From Saccharina japonica (taxonomy: Eukaryota > Sar > Phaeophyceae > Laminariales > Laminariaceae): a stretch of 64,000 bases of DNA. Position 1 is the stretch's first letter; each line of letters starts with the position of its first letter. Of this stretch, positions 61,823 through 64,000 are shown piece after piece. Position numbers and translations under genes: made by a program. Below the pieces are notes generated by a model, which searched no databases, was not told the origin of the DNA, and saw only the letters and a list, made by a program, of their open reading frames with translations. Where the stretch lies: assembly GCA_008828725.1 (NCBI GenBank), contig MEHQ01004429.1, positions 349,374 to 413,373 of the forward strand, written 5' to 3'.

Positions 61823-62283
61823 AAAGGAGAATATTGTTCGAGGTCGGGAACCGATCCAAGAATAATATGATGTTTGTTGTTCTAGAGAGAATTAGGCGTT
61901 TGGTTCATATTCGTGGCTAAAAGAACAGCAACGAGGCACTGTTTGGTTGATCGTGTGAGTTGGAATACCAAGTGGGTACAGCGCGGAACAGTGCTGGCAG
62001 ACTGGTAGAACACGCGAACAGACAAGGCTGCTGCTTTTGTAGCTGGCCAGCGGTTGCTGCGCTAGGTATTTCGTGATTTCTCATGGAATTACAGTTCCAA
62101 GCTCGGAAAGGAGTGCGTGAGAGGGGTCGAGTCGTACCACACGGTGCAAGCTGCGTACGGGCAAACGTCGACATCACGCATCTCAAAGACCGGTATGTTC
62201 CCAGTAGTTTGTTAATCGCTGACGCCCAAGGGCCAAGGGCGTACGCGTTTTAGGATGGCTTGAGCGACTTTCGAGGTGAGTGA
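61823..62283 (+). repeat. Hairpin-ended repeat, copy 5 (long)
   Basis: Full-length relative of the copy at 13810, with the head hairpin at 61826-61866 and the tail GGATGGCTTGAGCGACTTTCG. It lies directly after a GATC-rich fragment, as copy 1 does. Confidence 0.88.
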
Positions 62284-64000
62284 CTCCCCAGGTGCATCAT
62301 TGGGTGAGATATAATCTTCACAGCCAAGCGCTCGAGAAGTCTCGAGTGCGGATACGAGTATACACTATGGCATATTGAATGAGTGATTCCCCAGGTGCAT
62401 TATTGGGTGAGAGACAATCTTCACAGCCGAGCGCTCGAGAAGTCTCGAGCGCGGATACGAGTATACACTATGGCATGTTGAATGAGTGATTCCCCAGGTG
62501 CATTATTGGGTGAGAGATCATTTTCACAGCCGAGCGCTCGAGCGCTCGAGAGGTTCTGTGCGCGGATACGAGTATACACTATGGCATAGCGAATTAGTGC
62601 ACCTGAATGTTCTCGCTGTTACCCCTCGTCGAAGCGATGGGGCGCAGAATGTTTCATATTCATATGTAATAAAACGTCTAGTAGGGCGTGAATGTCACAT
62701 GAATATTTACGAGTATATGGGTATGGCGTAGTGAATGAGTTTATCACCACGGGTTGATAGCAATCTTCACAGCCAAACGTTCGAGTGTCCCGGACGTGGA
62801 TACTTGTAGAGAGACGACCGCAGTGGAAGAAATCGAACCACTGCAGGGTGAACCGTGAGAAACAATATTTGCAATTTCGCTCACATATTGTGGCAAGGAC
62901 CGATATTTTACAGCGGTACGATGCCTCTTGCAAACGTACACCTGAGTATTCTCGTTGGTACCCCTCGCGGTAGCGATTGGGCGCAGAATATTACAGATTT
63001 AATGTACTAAAAAATGTCCAGCAGGGCGTGGATGTAACATGAACATATACGAGTATATGGTTATGGCGTAGTGAATGAGTGTCTCACCACGCGTTGAGAG
63101 GGAATCTTCACAGCCAGACGTTCGAAATGCCTCGGACGTGGATACGTATAGAGAGACGACCGCAGTGGAAGAATCGAACCACTGCTGGGTGAACCGTGAG
63201 CAGCAATCTTTGCAATTTCGCTCACATGTTGCGGCAAGGTGATACGTTTAGCGGTAGGATGCCGCTGGCAAAGGTGACGATTCTTACAGCAGTACGATGC
63301 CGCTGGAAAAAAAAAAGTGAACCTGAGTATTCTCGCTGTTACCCCTCGCGGTAGCGATGGGGCGCAGAATAATAGATTTCTATGTACTAAAAACGTCCAT
63401 CAGGGCGTGGTTGTAACATTAACATTTTATGCCGCTGAAAAAGTGCACCTGAGTGTACTCGCTGTTACCCCTCGCGGTAGCGATGGGGCGTAGAATACGT
63501 TCAGTCGACCGCCAGGGCGCGGAATTTCACGGTGTTAAATACAACGTCCAGTGTGTGAGTACAACCTTAATATTACGTGTAAATGTCACTTGTATTGGCA
63601 ATCTGAGTTCGTGTCTCACCACGCGCAGGTAATCGGGTGAGGGGAAATTCTCATAAGCAAAACGTGTCGGAGGCCTCGGGCGCTGTACTTATAAATAGTG
63701 GACCGCGTGGCGAAAGCACAATAATTACGAGCACACATTTATTGCGTAATGTATGAGCGTTTTGCCAATCGCTGAGACAGGACCTTTGCAGCCAATCGTC
63801 CGAGAGGCCTTGGGGCGCTGATACTGGTAGATAGTGACTGCAGTTGCCAAAGTACACCACTGCTTAGTCACCTGAGAGCAGCAACATTTGAATTGTTTCG
63901 ATCAACATGTCGCGGCAGGGCGACGATACTTACAACGGTGCGATGCCGCTGGGAACAGTGCACTAGGTATTCCCGCAGTTACCCCTCGCGGTGGCGCGAT
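62280..64000 (+). repeat. Tandem and dispersed units at the right end
   Basis: Three ~103-bp units (62280-62590), then ~300-bp units with TCACAGCCA(A/G)ACGTTCGA, GACCGCAGTGGAAGAA, CTGTTACCCCTCGCGGTAGC. The array continues past the window end. Confidence 0.88.

Larger units (their letters stand above)
61697..64000. other. Right-end repeat region inside a dynein intron
   Basis: A GATC-rich fragment (61798-61822) abuts a copy of the hairpin-ended family (61823-62283). Three ~103-bp tandem units follow (62280-62590) sharing CCCCAGGTGCAT and GAGTATACACTATGGCAT. Longer related units then run to the window end, sharing GTAGCGATGGGGCGCAGAAT. No exon recognised. Confidence 0.65.

Overview
The window is nuclear DNA from an intron-rich eukaryote. 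It holds parts or all of three conserved protein genes, recognised by reading spliced exons against known families: the C-terminal half of the DNA polymerase epsilon catalytic subunit (POLE, + strand, 1-26262), nearly all of a phosphoacetylglucosamine mutase (PGM3/AGM1, - strand, about 43360-29517), and the C-terminal end of an outer-arm axonemal dynein heavy chain (- strand, 61696-47410, continuing past the right edge). In total 52 exons were placed. Reading phase is continuous across every junction, and every placed intron has GT..AG ends. POLE and PGM3 converge. PGM3 and the dynein gene lie head to tail.

The organism is probably a flagellated stramenopile, most likely a brown alga. This is inferred from short exons (51-393 bp) in introns of several hundred bp to 4 kb, moderately high GC, abundant CAG/CTG and poly-C tracts, heavy intron repeats, and an axonemal dynein. 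No single sequence proves the taxon.

Layout. 1-26.3 kb: 26 POLE exons (1351 residues), from a degenerate PIP box through the inactive polymerase-like region and an acidic linker to the CysA/CysB zinc modules. 26.3-29.5 kb: tail-to-tail intergenic block with only weak orphan ORFs. 29.5-43.4 kb: 15 PGM3 exons with the YGTAG, TASHN, DGDAD, EANGHG and RPSGTED motifs; the initiator exon was not found. 43.4-47.4 kb: PGM3 upstream region with small inverted-repeat elements. 47.4-61.7 kb: 11 dynein exons covering the C-terminal AAA and C-terminal domains. 61.7-64 kb: repeat arrays inside a dynein intron.

The three genes have unrelated housekeeping roles (replication, UDP-GlcNAc synthesis, flagellar motility); nothing suggests an operon or cluster. 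The unusual content is in the introns: at least eight interspersed families. These include a C-tailed repeat that repeatedly ends beside splice sites, a TTAA-CCC/GGG-TTAA (piggyBac-like) miniature family, two other small inverted-repeat families, a palindromic element nested in another with a TTA duplication, GATC-rich inverted-repeat elements, and a large foldback carrying an ORF inside a POLE intron.
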